A stretch of 8,143 bases of DNA from a bacterium (GCA_018970825.1 JAGWVP010000122.1:1-8143), one strand, 5' to 3'; positions 1 to 6,172 are shown, numbered from the stretch's first letter. Notes: generated from the letters alone by a model not told the origin. Numbers and translations: made by a program.

Positions 1-117
1 ACCGCGGACCGCGAGGACCAGGAGGACCTCGTCGCCCGGTGCCATCGCCTCGGTCGGCCGCGCGGTCGGCAAGGCCGACGTCGCACGGACCCGAGGCGCC
101 TTTGGGCCCCCGACCAT
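1..117 (-). CDS. Possible N-terminal fragment of an unknown protein, cut by the window edge
   Basis: An open minus-strand frame starts with ATG at 117 and runs off the left edge (39 codons visible). An in-frame ATG at 45, with GAGG two bases upstream, is an alternative start and would give MAPGDEVLLVLAVRG. Its direction and position fit a further gene of the exbB/exbD operon, 31 bp after the 69-aa gene. I do not recognise the product. The plus strand is also open through this stretch up to a TGA at 256-258, and both frames show high third-position GC, so the coding strand is not settled. Low confidence. Confidence 0.3.
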   Translation of the reverse strand, partial: MVGGPKAPRVRATSALPTARPTEAMAPGDEVLLVLAVRG

Positions 118-148
118 TGCCCGGCTCGAACCTGCAGGTCGCCCCGCT

Positions 149-358
149 TCAGGCGGAGCCCGCTCCCGCCCCTTCGTCCTCCGGCCGCTCGTACACGCGG
201 ATGTGGAGGATCATCTTGCACTCCGGGCACGCCATCCGCCGGATCACCGGGAAACTGAGGTAACTCTGGCGGATCGAAGTCATGACGCGCTTGCGCGTCG
301 CCGCGCAGCACGGCCCCTCCTCCGTCCGAAGCCCCTTCCTGTCGCTCGCCTTCGCCAT
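149..358 (-). CDS. Small hypothetical protein with a CPEC metal-binding-like motif (69 aa)
   Basis: I do not recognise this protein. It is basic in its first half, has a CC pair at residues 17-18, a CPEC motif (Cys44, Cys47) followed by a short beta-like stretch (KMILHIRVYE), and ends in an acidic then Gly/Ala-rich tail. One CxxC alone is half of a normal zinc ribbon, so metal binding would need the CC pair or a dimer; this is inference. There is no signal peptide or membrane segment. The start at 358 is supported by AGGAAGG a few bases upstream; an internal Met at residue 26 (ATG at 283) has no comparable Shine-Dalgarno sequence. It lies 47 bp downstream of the 125-aa gene in the same direction, and that gap holds a strong hairpin. 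It is probably the fourth gene of the exbB/exbD operon. Confidence 0.55.
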   Translation of the reverse strand: MAKASDRKGLRTEEGPCCAATRKRVMTSIRQSYLSFPVIRRMACPECKMILHIRVYERPEDEGAGAGSA

Positions 359-381
359 CGCCCTTCCTCGCGGCCTTCGTC

Positions 382-401
382 GCGGGAGCCCCGGCTCCCG
401 C
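382..401 (-). repeat. Perfect 9-bp inverted repeat (intercistronic hairpin)
   Basis: GCGGGAGCC at 382-390 and GGCTCCCGC at 393-401 are exact reverse complements separated by two bases, so the RNA can form a stem of 8-9 GC-rich pairs with a tiny loop. It begins 4 bases after the TAA stop (406-408) of the upstream minus-strand gene and ends 23 bases before the next start codon. No U-tract follows, so it is not a classical intrinsic terminator. A partial terminator or a 3'-end stabilising or processing structure that sets different levels of the flanking genes is more likely (inference). Confidence 0.6.
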
Positions 402-405
402 CGCC

Positions 406-783
406 TTACAGCTTGTTCTCGTCGCCCCGCTTCTTCCTCGCACCCGAGCGCTCCCGCATCGTGTCCACCGAGCGTGCCGCGTCGGCCGCCTCGCCCCGGC
501 GCAGCGCACCTTCGAACTGGGCCGCCACCGCGCGCATCATTCCCGCCTCGGCGGGATCGAGCAGGTCCGCAAGGCCGGCGAGCCGTCGCATCGCCGTCGT
601 GATGCCCTCGATCGAGGCATCGCGGTCCCCCGCCTCCCGCGCCGAGAGCGCGCGGCGCAGGTCGGCGCGCACCGCTTCGAGGCCGGGCGCCGCCGCGGGA
701 CCGAGCGCGAGGCGGAGGTCGCCCAGACCCTCGACCAGGGCTTCGAGCGACTCCGGCCCGAGAATCAGGTCCTCGCGCGCCAT
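406..783 (-). CDS. Hypothetical alpha-helical protein, third gene of the exbB/exbD operon (125 aa)
   Basis: I do not recognise this protein. It has no cysteine, no signal peptide and no membrane segment. It is rich in Ala, Leu, Arg and Glu with a spacing typical of amphipathic helices (roughly residues 11-50 and 54-110), and it ends in a strongly basic then mixed-charge tail (RKKRGDENKL, 116-125). It is therefore most likely a soluble helical-bundle or coiled-coil protein. The start ATG at 783 lies 4 bp after the exbD stop, and that TGA is part of a TGAGG Shine-Dalgarno-like sequence, so translation is probably coupled to exbD. Position suggests an accessory to the ExbB/ExbD motor, but nothing in the sequence shows this. 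Coding is supported by the packing, the high third-position GC and the lack of a better frame on either strand. Confidence 0.72.
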   Translation of the reverse strand: MAREDLILGPESLEALVEGLGDLRLALGPAAAPGLEAVRADLRRALSAREAGDRDASIEGITTAMRRLAGLADLLDPAEAGMMRAVAAQFEGALRRGEAADAARSVDTMRERSGARKKRGDENKL

Positions 784-787
784 CGCC

Positions 788-1210
788 TCAGGGGCCCTTC
801 CGGGTCGCGGCGATCGCGACTTCCTCCGCCCCGGCGGAGCGGGCGAGGTCGAGGATGTTCACGACGTCGCCGAGGATCACGTCGCGGTCGCCCTGCAGGA
901 CGACCCGCTTCACGTCGCTCGCGGCCACCGCCTCGCGAAGCCCCTCGACGAGTTCCTCGCGGGAGACCGCCCGACCGTCGACGTAGACGTTCTGCTGCGG
1001 GTCGACGGTCACGACGACCCCCTTCGTCTCGGTGCTGGTCACGCCCGCCTGCGGCAGGTTCACCTTCGGGCCGGACTCGATCATCGCGGAACTCGTGATC
1101 ATGAAGATGATCAGCAGCACGAGGAAGATGTCGGTGAGCGGCGTGATGTTGATCTCTGCGACGATCGCCTCGTCGCCGTCCCCGCCTTCAGGCAACCGGC
1201 CGAGAGCCAT
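788..1210 (-). CDS. exbD: ExbD/TolR-family biopolymer transport protein
   Basis: ExbD/TolR proteins sit inside a pentameric ExbB/TolQ ring and use the proton gradient to drive periplasmic partners. This 140-aa protein has the family layout: a short cytoplasmic N-terminus, the signature NITPLTDIFLVLLIIFMIT (21-39) forming one transmembrane helix with the proton-carrying Asp at residue 27 (equivalent to Asp25 of E. coli ExbD), then a periplasmic domain with the usual beta-alpha pattern (VVVTVDPQQNVYVDG; VVLQGDRDV; VNILDLARSAG). The start at 1210 has a GGGGGAG Shine-Dalgarno sequence and overlaps the end of exbB by 23 bp, which suggests coupled translation and 1:1 membrane assembly. No tonB or tolA-like gene is present in the window, so it may serve a TonB elsewhere or belong to a TolR-type or orphan system. 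Family assignment is firm; ExbD versus TolR is less so. Confidence 0.92.
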   Translation of the reverse strand: MALGRLPEGGDGDEAIVAEINITPLTDIFLVLLIIFMITSSAMIESGPKVNLPQAGVTSTETKGVVVTVDPQQNVYVDGRAVSREELVEGLREAVAASDVKRVVLQGDRDVILGDVVNILDLARSAGAEEVAIAATRKGP

Positions 1211-1844
1211 GCTCCCCCCGCCACGCGCACACCCCGTCGACGAACCGGGTCAGGCCGGTGCGCATCGTGGTCCCGATCTCGTTCAGCCGCACCTGGAAAT
1301 AGTTGTAGAGCACGAGTGCCACGATCGCGACGGCGAGCCCGAGGGCCGTGGCGACCAGCGCCTCCGAAATGCCGGCGGCGACCACCGCGAAGCCTCCCGC
1401 ACCGGTCTGCGCCATGCTGTGGAAGGCGCGCATGATGCCGAGCACGGTGCCGAAGAGGCCGACGAACGGCGCCGCCGAGGCGATCGTGCCCAGCAGCCAG
1501 ACGTTGCGTCGCAGCGCCTGGGTCTGCTCGACGCGATGCCCCTCGCCGATCGCCAGCAGTTCCTCGACCGGCGTGTCGGCGACGCGCGGCAGGAGTTCGT
1601 GGTAGACGCGACCGAGCGGAAGGTCGGCGGCGTCGCGCTCGACCAGGGCTCGGGCGCCCTCGACGTCGCCGCGCCGCAGGAAGAAGCCGATCTGCTTCGA
1701 GAGCGAACTCATGCGGGCCGTCATTCCCCGCAGCGCCCAGAGGCGCTCGCCGGCGACGGCGAGTGCGACGACCGAGCAGAGCAGCAGCGGATACGTCGCG
1801 TACCAGCCCTGCCGAACCAGGTCGAGAAGGTTCATCGACTCCAT
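1188..1844 (-). CDS. exbB: ExbB/TolQ/MotA-family proton channel protein
   Basis: This is the ring-forming inner-membrane subunit that couples proton flow to the ExbD rotor. The 218 residues contain three membrane helices: about 17-35, 117-138 and 152-182. The conserved blocks are ASAAPFVGLFGTVLGIM (122-138) and GISEALVATALGLAVAI (158-174), carrying the polar Thr133 and Thr166 that line the channel in this family. The loop between helices 1 and 2 is the usual cytoplasmic domain. The third helix reads AIVALVLYN where the family usually has AIPA, so a helix-kinking proline is replaced by Val175. The start at 1844 has GGGAG five bases upstream; a second ATG at 1835 also has GGAG and cannot be excluded. 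It is the first gene of the operon and is transcribed away from the DUF5666-like gene. Confidence 0.92.
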   Translation of the reverse strand: MESMNLLDLVRQGWYATYPLLLCSVVALAVAGERLWALRGMTARMSSLSKQIGFFLRRGDVEGARALVERDAADLPLGRVYHELLPRVADTPVEELLAIGEGHRVEQTQALRRNVWLLGTIASAAPFVGLFGTVLGIMRAFHSMAQTGAGGFAVVAAGISEALVATALGLAVAIVALVLYNYFQVRLNEIGTTMRTGLTRFVDGVCAWRGEHGSRPVA

Positions 1845-1940
1845 GGCGTCTCCCGGGTCTTCCTACCGGACGGCAGCGGGAATCGAAACCCGGCCCCGGC
1901 CTCCCTTGTCAGCCGGGAGGGACGCCGTTAGCGTCGGGGC
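1845..1940. promoter_or_regulatory. Divergent promoter region between exbB and the DUF5666-pepP-yceI operon
   Basis: Both flanking operons must start from these 96 bp. On the plus strand TTGTCA (1906-1911) is 17 bp from TAGCGT (1929-1934), a 5/6 and 3/6 match to sigma-70 elements; its predicted start falls about on the GTG at 1941, so the mRNA may be leaderless. The same -35 site read on the minus strand gives CTGACA (1912-1907), 5/6, facing exbB, but with only a weak -10 behind it. Two small inverted repeats occur: CCTCCC/GGGAGG (about 1900-1920, 9-base loop) and GACGC/GCGTC (1921-1925/1931-1935). The region is certain by position; the individual elements are tentative. Confidence 0.4.
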
Positions 1941-2348
1941 GTGGCTCCGCTTCTCCTCCGCGCCCGGCGCGCCCTCGCCCGCCGGCTCCGTGCGCGTGCG
2001 GCGTTCGCACTCGCGGTCGCCGTCGGACTCCCTGCCGCGGCACCGGCCGGTCAGCGCTTCGCGGGCAGCATTCTCTCGGTCGACACCGCCGCGGGCGAAC
2101 TCGTCCTCGACGACGCGGGCCACCGGCACCGGATCGCGCTCGATTCCGCCACGAACGTCCGCGAGCGCGGCACCGACCGGACCACGGCCGACCTGAAGAA
2201 GGGCGACCGCGTCGTCGTCTCGGTCGAAGGCGAGCCGCCCGTGGCCCGCCGGGTCGAGGTCGCCGGGCCCGCTCCGAGGGCGGGCGACGGGGGCCCCGAC
2301 GTGCCGGGGTTCGCCTCCGGGCTCGACGCGAGGACGCCGCCGCGATGA
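1941..2348 (+). CDS. Exported DUF5666-like (OB-fold-like) protein
   Basis: A 135-aa protein with an unusually Arg-rich N-region (residues 8-19), a hydrophobic core (AAFALAVAVGL, 20-30) and an Ala/Pro cleavage zone near 34-36, indicating export. The mature part (about 41-110) follows the pattern of DUF5666-type small beta domains: GSILSVDTAAGELVLDD, then HRIALDSATNVRE, TADLKKGDRVVVSVEG and a final ARRVEV strand. The last 25 residues are Gly/Pro-rich and probably disordered. The function of this family is not established. The start is GTG at 1941: an in-frame TAG lies 12 bases upstream (1929-1931), so no longer form exists, and only a weak GGGG precedes it. The TGA stop overlaps the next start as ATGA, coupling its translation to pepP. 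The family call rests on pattern, not on a search. Confidence 0.7.
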   Translation: MAPLLLRARRALARRLRARAAFALAVAVGLPAAAPAGQRFAGSILSVDTAAGELVLDDAGHRHRIALDSATNVRERGTDRTTADLKKGDRVVVSVEGEPPVARRVEVAGPAPRAGDGGPDVPGFASGLDARTPPR

Positions 2349-3664
2349 CTCGCGCTTCGCTCCCCGCGTTCGACTTCGCGGATCGGCGGGCCCGGGTGCT
2401 CGACCGGCTCGACGGCGGCATCGCCGTGTTCCGCGCTCCGTCGCCGGTCACCCATCACCACGACGTCGAGCATCGCTACCGTCGCGAGGCCGACTTTTTC
2501 TACCTCACCGGCTTTCCCGAGGCGGATGCGGTCGCCGTGCTCGACGCGTCCGCCGACCGCGAGAAATTCGTGCTGTTCGTGCCGCCGAAGGATCCCGAGC
2601 GCGAGACCTGGACCGGCCGGCGGCACGGCGTCGAGGGGGCCCTGGTCGACTTCGGGGCGGACGCGGCCTACCCGATCGACGAACTCGAGCAGCACCTCGT
2701 GCCGATGATCGCGGGATCGGGTCCCCTGCACTTCCGTTTCGGACGGGAAGACGCCTTCGACCGCCGGATGCTCGGGATGGCGAAGAACGCATGGTCGCGC
2801 AGGCCGAGGACCGCGAACGACATCCCGCTCTCGATCATCGATCCGGGGCCGATCGTCCACGAGATGCGGCTCCACAAGACGCCGGACGAGCTCGCCTGGA
2901 TGCGGGTCGCGATCGACGTCGCGGCCGAGGCCCACGTCGCAGCGATGCGTGCAGCCAGGCCGGGCGTCGGCGAGCACGAGATCGAAGCGCTCATCGAGTA
3001 CACCTTCCGGCGCCGCGGCGCCGAGGGATGGGCGTACCCCTCGATCGTCGCGAGCGGTCACAACGCGACCGTTCTCCATTACGTGTCGAACGACCGGATC
3101 CTCGAACCGGGCGAACTCCTCCTGGTCGACGCGGGCGCGGAGTTCGGCGGATACTGCGCGGACGTGACGCGGACCTTCCCGGTCGACCGCGAGCCGTCGC
3201 GCGAGCAGCGCGACGTGTACGAAGTCGTGCTCGAGGCCCAGCTCGCCGCGATCGCGGCCGTCGGGCCCGGCCGCAGCTTCGAGAGCGTCCACGACGCGGC
3301 GGTCGAGGTGCTCGTCGACGGGCTCCGCCGCCTCGGAGTGCTCGACGCCGAGCGCGAGCGGGCGATCGCCGACGGCCACTTCAAGCCGTTCTACATGCAC
3401 CGGACGAGCCACTGGCTCGGGATGGACGTGCACGACGTCGGTGCCTACCGACAGGACGGCGGCTCCCGCCTCCTCGCCCCGGGCATGGTCCTCACGGTCG
3501 AGCCCGGCCTCTACTTCTCGCCCGCCTACCCCGACGTCCCGGAGCGATACCGCGGCATCGGCGTCCGCATCGAGGACGACGTCCTCGTGACCGCCGACGG
3601 CTGCGAGGTCCTCTCCGCCGCCGTCCCCAAGCAGCTCGACGACATGCTCGCGCTGAAGGAGTGA
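2345..3664 (+). CDS. pepP: Xaa-Pro aminopeptidase (M24B, PepP type)
   Basis: A cytoplasmic dimetal (normally Mn) enzyme that removes the N-terminal residue from peptides whose second residue is proline. At 439 aa it matches E. coli PepP (441). An N-terminal creatinase-like domain (about 5-135, with DFFYLTGFPEADAV) is followed by the pita-bread catalytic domain (about 180-425). The metal ligands all align with small constant offsets: Asp262 and Asp273 (VDAGAEFGGYCADVTRTF), His356 (MHRTSHWLGMDVHDVG), Glu386 (TVEPGLYF) and Glu410 (GVRIEDDV). The active-site histidines His352 and His363 are also present. The start at 2345 overlaps the preceding stop (ATGA), with AGGA about 10 bases upstream; the frame stays open further upstream, but that reading has no family similarity. 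yceI follows 2 bp after the stop. Confidence 0.95.
   Translation: MTRASLPAFDFADRRARVLDRLDGGIAVFRAPSPVTHHHDVEHRYRREADFFYLTGFPEADAVAVLDASADREKFVLFVPPKDPERETWTGRRHGVEGALVDFGADAAYPIDELEQHLVPMIAGSGPLHFRFGREDAFDRRMLGMAKNAWSRRPRTANDIPLSIIDPGPIVHEMRLHKTPDELAWMRVAIDVAAEAHVAAMRAARPGVGEHEIEALIEYTFRRRGAEGWAYPSIVASGHNATVLHYVSNDRILEPGELLLVDAGAEFGGYCADVTRTFPVDREPSREQRDVYEVVLEAQLAAIAAVGPGRSFESVHDAAVEVLVDGLRRLGVLDAERERAIADGHFKPFYMHRTSHWLGMDVHDVGAYRQDGGSRLLAPGMVLTVEPGLYFSPAYPDVPERYRGIGVRIEDDVLVTADGCEVLSAAVPKQLDDMLALKE
3656..3661 (+). promoter_or_regulatory. Strong Shine-Dalgarno site of the yceI-family gene
   Basis: AAGGAG lies within the last codons of pepP, five bases before the ATG at 3667. It fixes the start of the YceI-family protein and is among the best ribosome-binding sites in the window. 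It should allow independent initiation rather than reliance on coupling with pepP. Confidence 0.75.
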
Positions 3665-3666
3665 CC

Positions 3667-4266
3667 ATGCACCGCATCCTCCCGGCCGCGCTCGCGGCCG
3701 CGTTCACCCTCCTCCTGCCGGTCGCGGCCCGCGCCGACGAGGCCGGGGCGAAGGCGGCCGCGACGGTCGCCGCCGACGCCACTCCGCCCGGTTCGATCCG
3801 CTTCGTCGCGCAGAACAAGGTCGCGACCGCGGACGGCCAGTTCCGCCGCTGGAAAGTCGCGAGCGCGAAGATCGACGAGGGGCATCCCGAAAACAGCGAG
3901 GTCGAGGTCGTCGTCGACCTCGCGAGCATCGACACGGCGAACCAGAAGCGCGACGACCACCTGCGCAACCCCGACTTCTTCGACACGGCCCGTTTCCCGA
4001 CCGCCACCGCCCGGCTGCGCGGGTTCCGCCCCGCCGGCCCGGACCGCTTCGCGGTCGACGTCGAGCTCGACCTCCACGGGACGAAGAAGAGTTTCCCCAT
4101 GGAGTTCCGGGTGACCGACCGCGCGGCGCGCCGCTACGCCGCGGAGACGAAGATCCGGCGGACCGACTTCGGCATCGGGGCGCCGTACTCGAGCCTGAAC
4201 CCGCTCTCGATCGACGAGGAGGTCGTCCTGCGGGTCGAAGGCACGGTGCCGGCGACGGCTCCCTGA
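3667..4266 (+). CDS. YceI-family periplasmic polyisoprenoid-binding-like protein
   Basis: YceI proteins are secreted lipocalin-like beta-barrels that bind long isoprenoid chains such as ubiquinone-like lipids. This 199-aa protein has a signal peptide (hydrophobic core about 6-20, likely cleavage after ARA at 23). The family's central signature is present: SIDTANQKRDDHLRNPDFF (88-106), followed by DTARFPTATARL, the LDLHGTKKSF strand pair (135-143) and the C-terminal RTDFGIG (165-171). A low-complexity Ala-rich linker (27-39) separates the signal peptide from the barrel. The lipid actually bound is unknown; the family is often found near quinone or cytochrome genes, and here a cytochrome lies in the convergent operon. 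It is the last gene of its operon and ends 18 bp from the convergent pepA stop. Confidence 0.92.
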   Translation: MHRILPAALAAAFTLLLPVAARADEAGAKAAATVAADATPPGSIRFVAQNKVATADGQFRRWKVASAKIDEGHPENSEVEVVVDLASIDTANQKRDDHLRNPDFFDTARFPTATARLRGFRPAGPDRFAVDVELDLHGTKKSFPMEFRVTDRAARRYAAETKIRRTDFGIGAPYSSLNPLSIDEEVVLRVEGTVPATAP

Positions 4267-4284
4267 GCCGGCCGGCCCTCCGCC

Positions 4285-5811
4285 TCAGGCTCGCGCCGAC
4301 CGCCGCTCGACGAGGTCGACGAGGGTCCGCACGCCCCAGCCCACCGCGCCGCGCGGAACGTAGGCGGAGCCCTTGTCGGTGAAGGCGACGCCGGCGATGT
4401 CGAGGTGCGCCCAGGGCTGGCGATGGACGAACTCGCGCAGGAAGAGCCCGCCGTAGATCGTCCCCGCCGTTCCGTCGCCGGTGTTGCGAAGGTCGGCGAT
4501 CGGGCTGTCGAGCCCGGCCATGTACTCGTCGACGAGCGGCAGCTCCCAGATCGGCTCCCCCGAGACGCGGCCGGCCTCGATCACGTCGCGCACGACGTCG
4601 GCATCGTTGCCGAGGACGGCCGCGACGCTGCGGCCGAGCGCGGTCGTGACGGCACCGGTGAGCGTCGCGAGGTCGACCACGCACGACGGATCGGCCGAAC
4701 CCCGGCGCGGCCGGGTCGCGTACCCGAGCGCGTCGGCGAGGACGAGCCGGCCCTCGGCGTCGGTGTTGAGCACCTCGATCGTCTTGCCGATGCAGGTGCG
4801 CAGCACGTCGCCGGGCCGGTACGCGTCGCCTCCGGGCATGTTCTCGGCGGCGGCGACGTACCCTCGCACCTCGACCGGCGGAGCGAGCCGACCGATCGCG
4901 CGCATCGCGCCGAGCACGGCTGCGCCCCCGGCCATGTCGCGCTTCTGGATCTCCATCGAAGCGGCGGGCTTGAGCGACAGCCCGCCCGAGTCGAAGGTGA
5001 TGCCCTTGCCGACCAGCACGATCGGCCCCGCGCCGCGGCGCGCGCGGCCGGAGCGGGGCCGGTAGACGATCTCGATCAGCCGCGGCTCGTTCCGGCTCGC
5101 CCGGCCCACCGCGAGGATCGCGCCCATGCCGAGCCGCCGCAGCTCGCGCGGCCCCAGCACCTTGACCGAGAGGCGTGCCGACCGCGCCACGCGCTGCGCC
5201 GCGGCGGCGAGGTGCGCGGGCGTGACCGTCTCGGCGGGGAGATTCACGAGGTCGCGCGCGAAGGCGGTCGCCTCGGCGAGGACGCGCGCACGTCGCTCCG
5301 CCTCCTCGGCAGCCCTCGTCGCGGGCGATCCCGCGACGACGCAGCGGACGAGCCGGGCGTCGGATCGCGACGAGCGGAATCCGGCGAACCGGTAGGTCGC
5401 GAGGAGTGCGCCCTCGATCACCGCGCCCGTCGCGGCGGCCGCCGCCGGACGGGCGCACGCGGCCACCGAGAGTCCGAGCGAGCGGACACGGGCCTGGCGC
5501 GCCGCCGCGACCGCGGCACCGGCGAATCGACGCCAGTCCTCGGCCGTGGGCTCCGCACCCGCCGGGACGCCGAGCCCGATCACCGCGACGAGCTCCTGGG
5601 GCATCTCGCCGTGGGTCTGCCAGGCGAAGGTCGATCCCCGCTTCGCGGGCTCCGCGCAGCGACGCCGCACCTCGGCGAGAAGGCGCCCGCCCGTGCTTTC
5701 GTCGAGCGCCGCGATCTCCGGTCCCGGCTCGGTCTCCGAGCGCAGGGGCAACGCGAGCATCTCGACTCTCGTGCGCGCGGCCGGCGTCCGGCTCCTCTCG
5801 ATCTCGATCAT
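4285..5811 (-). CDS. pepA: Leucyl aminopeptidase (M17 family, PepA/cytosol aminopeptidase)
   Basis: A cytoplasmic hexameric dizinc/Mn aminopeptidase that removes N-terminal residues in peptide turnover. At 508 aa it is close to E. coli PepA (503). The divergent N-terminal domain spans about 1-165 and the catalytic domain about 175-505. Metal ligands and catalytic residues all fit: Lys269, Asp274 and Lys281 in VGKGITFDSGGLSLKP, Asp292 in KRDMAGGAA, and Asp351, Glu353 and Arg355 in the diagnostic NTDAEGRL (349-356). These are one residue off E. coli numbering. The usual Tyr in the KYDM segment is Arg291. The N-terminal domain is Arg/Ala-rich and poorly conserved, which is normal for the family. 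The start at 5811 has GGGAG five bases upstream. It is the last gene of the dehydrogenase-cytochrome-peptidase operon, 31 bp after the cytochrome gene. Some PepA proteins also bind DNA; nothing here tests that. Confidence 0.95.
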   Translation of the reverse strand: MIEIERSRTPAARTRVEMLALPLRSETEPGPEIAALDESTGGRLLAEVRRRCAEPAKRGSTFAWQTHGEMPQELVAVIGLGVPAGAEPTAEDWRRFAGAAVAAARQARVRSLGLSVAACARPAAAAATGAVIEGALLATYRFAGFRSSRSDARLVRCVVAGSPATRAAEEAERRARVLAEATAFARDLVNLPAETVTPAHLAAAAQRVARSARLSVKVLGPRELRRLGMGAILAVGRASRNEPRLIEIVYRPRSGRARRGAGPIVLVGKGITFDSGGLSLKPAASMEIQKRDMAGGAAVLGAMRAIGRLAPPVEVRGYVAAAENMPGGDAYRPGDVLRTCIGKTIEVLNTDAEGRLVLADALGYATRPRRGSADPSCVVDLATLTGAVTTALGRSVAAVLGNDADVVRDVIEAGRVSGEPIWELPLVDEYMAGLDSPIADLRNTGDGTAGTIYGGLFLREFVHRQPWAHLDIAGVAFTDKGSAYVPRGAVGWGVRTLVDLVERRSARA

Positions 5812-5842
5812 GGCGGCTCCCGTCGTCCCGGACCGATCGAAC

Positions 5843-6172
5843 TCAGCCCGCGTGCGCCTTCAGATACTCGAGGATGACGCGACGATCCGCGTCCGCAAGG
5901 GGTGGAAGGCCGCGCCGGGACCGATGCTCGTCCATCCGTGCGACCTGGATCTCCCACATGGCAGGTGTCATGAGGCCGGGCTGGTAGGCGACGTGGCAGA
6001 TGCCGCATTGCGCCGCGTAGACCCGGGCGCCCGGGCCGTCGGCATCGGGGAGAGGGCGCGTGCAGGCGGCCGAGAGAAACGCGATCGGGATCGCCCAAGC
6101 AGCCGCGCGCCTCCCGCCGACGCGCAGGGCGCGGCGGCTCGACCGGCCCGCGTGACACGCCGACGTCGACAC
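5843..6172 (-). CDS. Small exported mono-haem cytochrome c-like protein
   Basis: A 109-aa protein with one haem-attachment motif, CGICH (56-60), which covalently binds haem c in the periplasm and points to electron transfer. The N-terminus has a basic region (10-22) and a hydrophobic segment (AAAWAIPIAFLSAAC). Cys37 may be a lipoprotein cysteine, though the preceding SAA is a weak lipobox; otherwise it is a simple signal or anchor. Candidate distal ligands are Met68, Met72 or Met80, and none sits at the usual class I distance. The protein ends with a typical cytochrome C-terminal helix (ADRRVILEYLKAHAG). The start is GTG at 6172, 5 bp after the dehydrogenase stop, with TGAGG formed by that stop codon; no better start exists downstream. 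The partner is unknown, and neither neighbour obviously needs a periplasmic cytochrome. Confidence 0.8.
   Translation of the reverse strand: MSTSACHAGRSSRRALRVGGRRAAAWAIPIAFLSAACTRPLPDADGPGARVYAAQCGICHVAYQPGLMTPAMWEIQVARMDEHRSRRGLPPLADADRRVILEYLKAHAG

Noticed and set aside
1..258. Plus-strand coding frame open from the left edge to a TGA at 256-258 (starting TADREDQEDLV)
   Set aside because: It becomes Pro/Arg-rich and overlaps the 69-aa minus-strand gene that has a good ribosome site; it remains an alternative only for the first 100 bases or so.
203..1435. 410-codon plus-strand open frame over exbD and its neighbours
   Set aside because: It is antisense to clearly recognisable exbD and exbB, and its product is Arg/Ser/Pro-rich low-complexity sequence typical of GC-rich shadow frames.
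1763..2344. Long open frame extending pepP upstream by almost 200 codons
   Set aside because: The translation is Arg/Pro-rich with no family similarity, crosses the divergent promoter and overlaps exbB and the DUF5666-like gene. The ATGA start at 2345 gives the normal PepP length.
4267..4284. GCCGGCCGGC palindrome between the convergent yceI-family and pepA stops as a bidirectional terminator
   Set aside because: It is self-complementary with no loop and no T-tract on either side, so it does not form a convincing terminator; the spacer is only 18 bp.
4405..5877. 490-codon plus-strand open frame opposite pepA
   Set aside because: It is antisense to a PepA with all catalytic residues; the composition (Arg, Asp, His, Gly) is that of a reverse-complement shadow.
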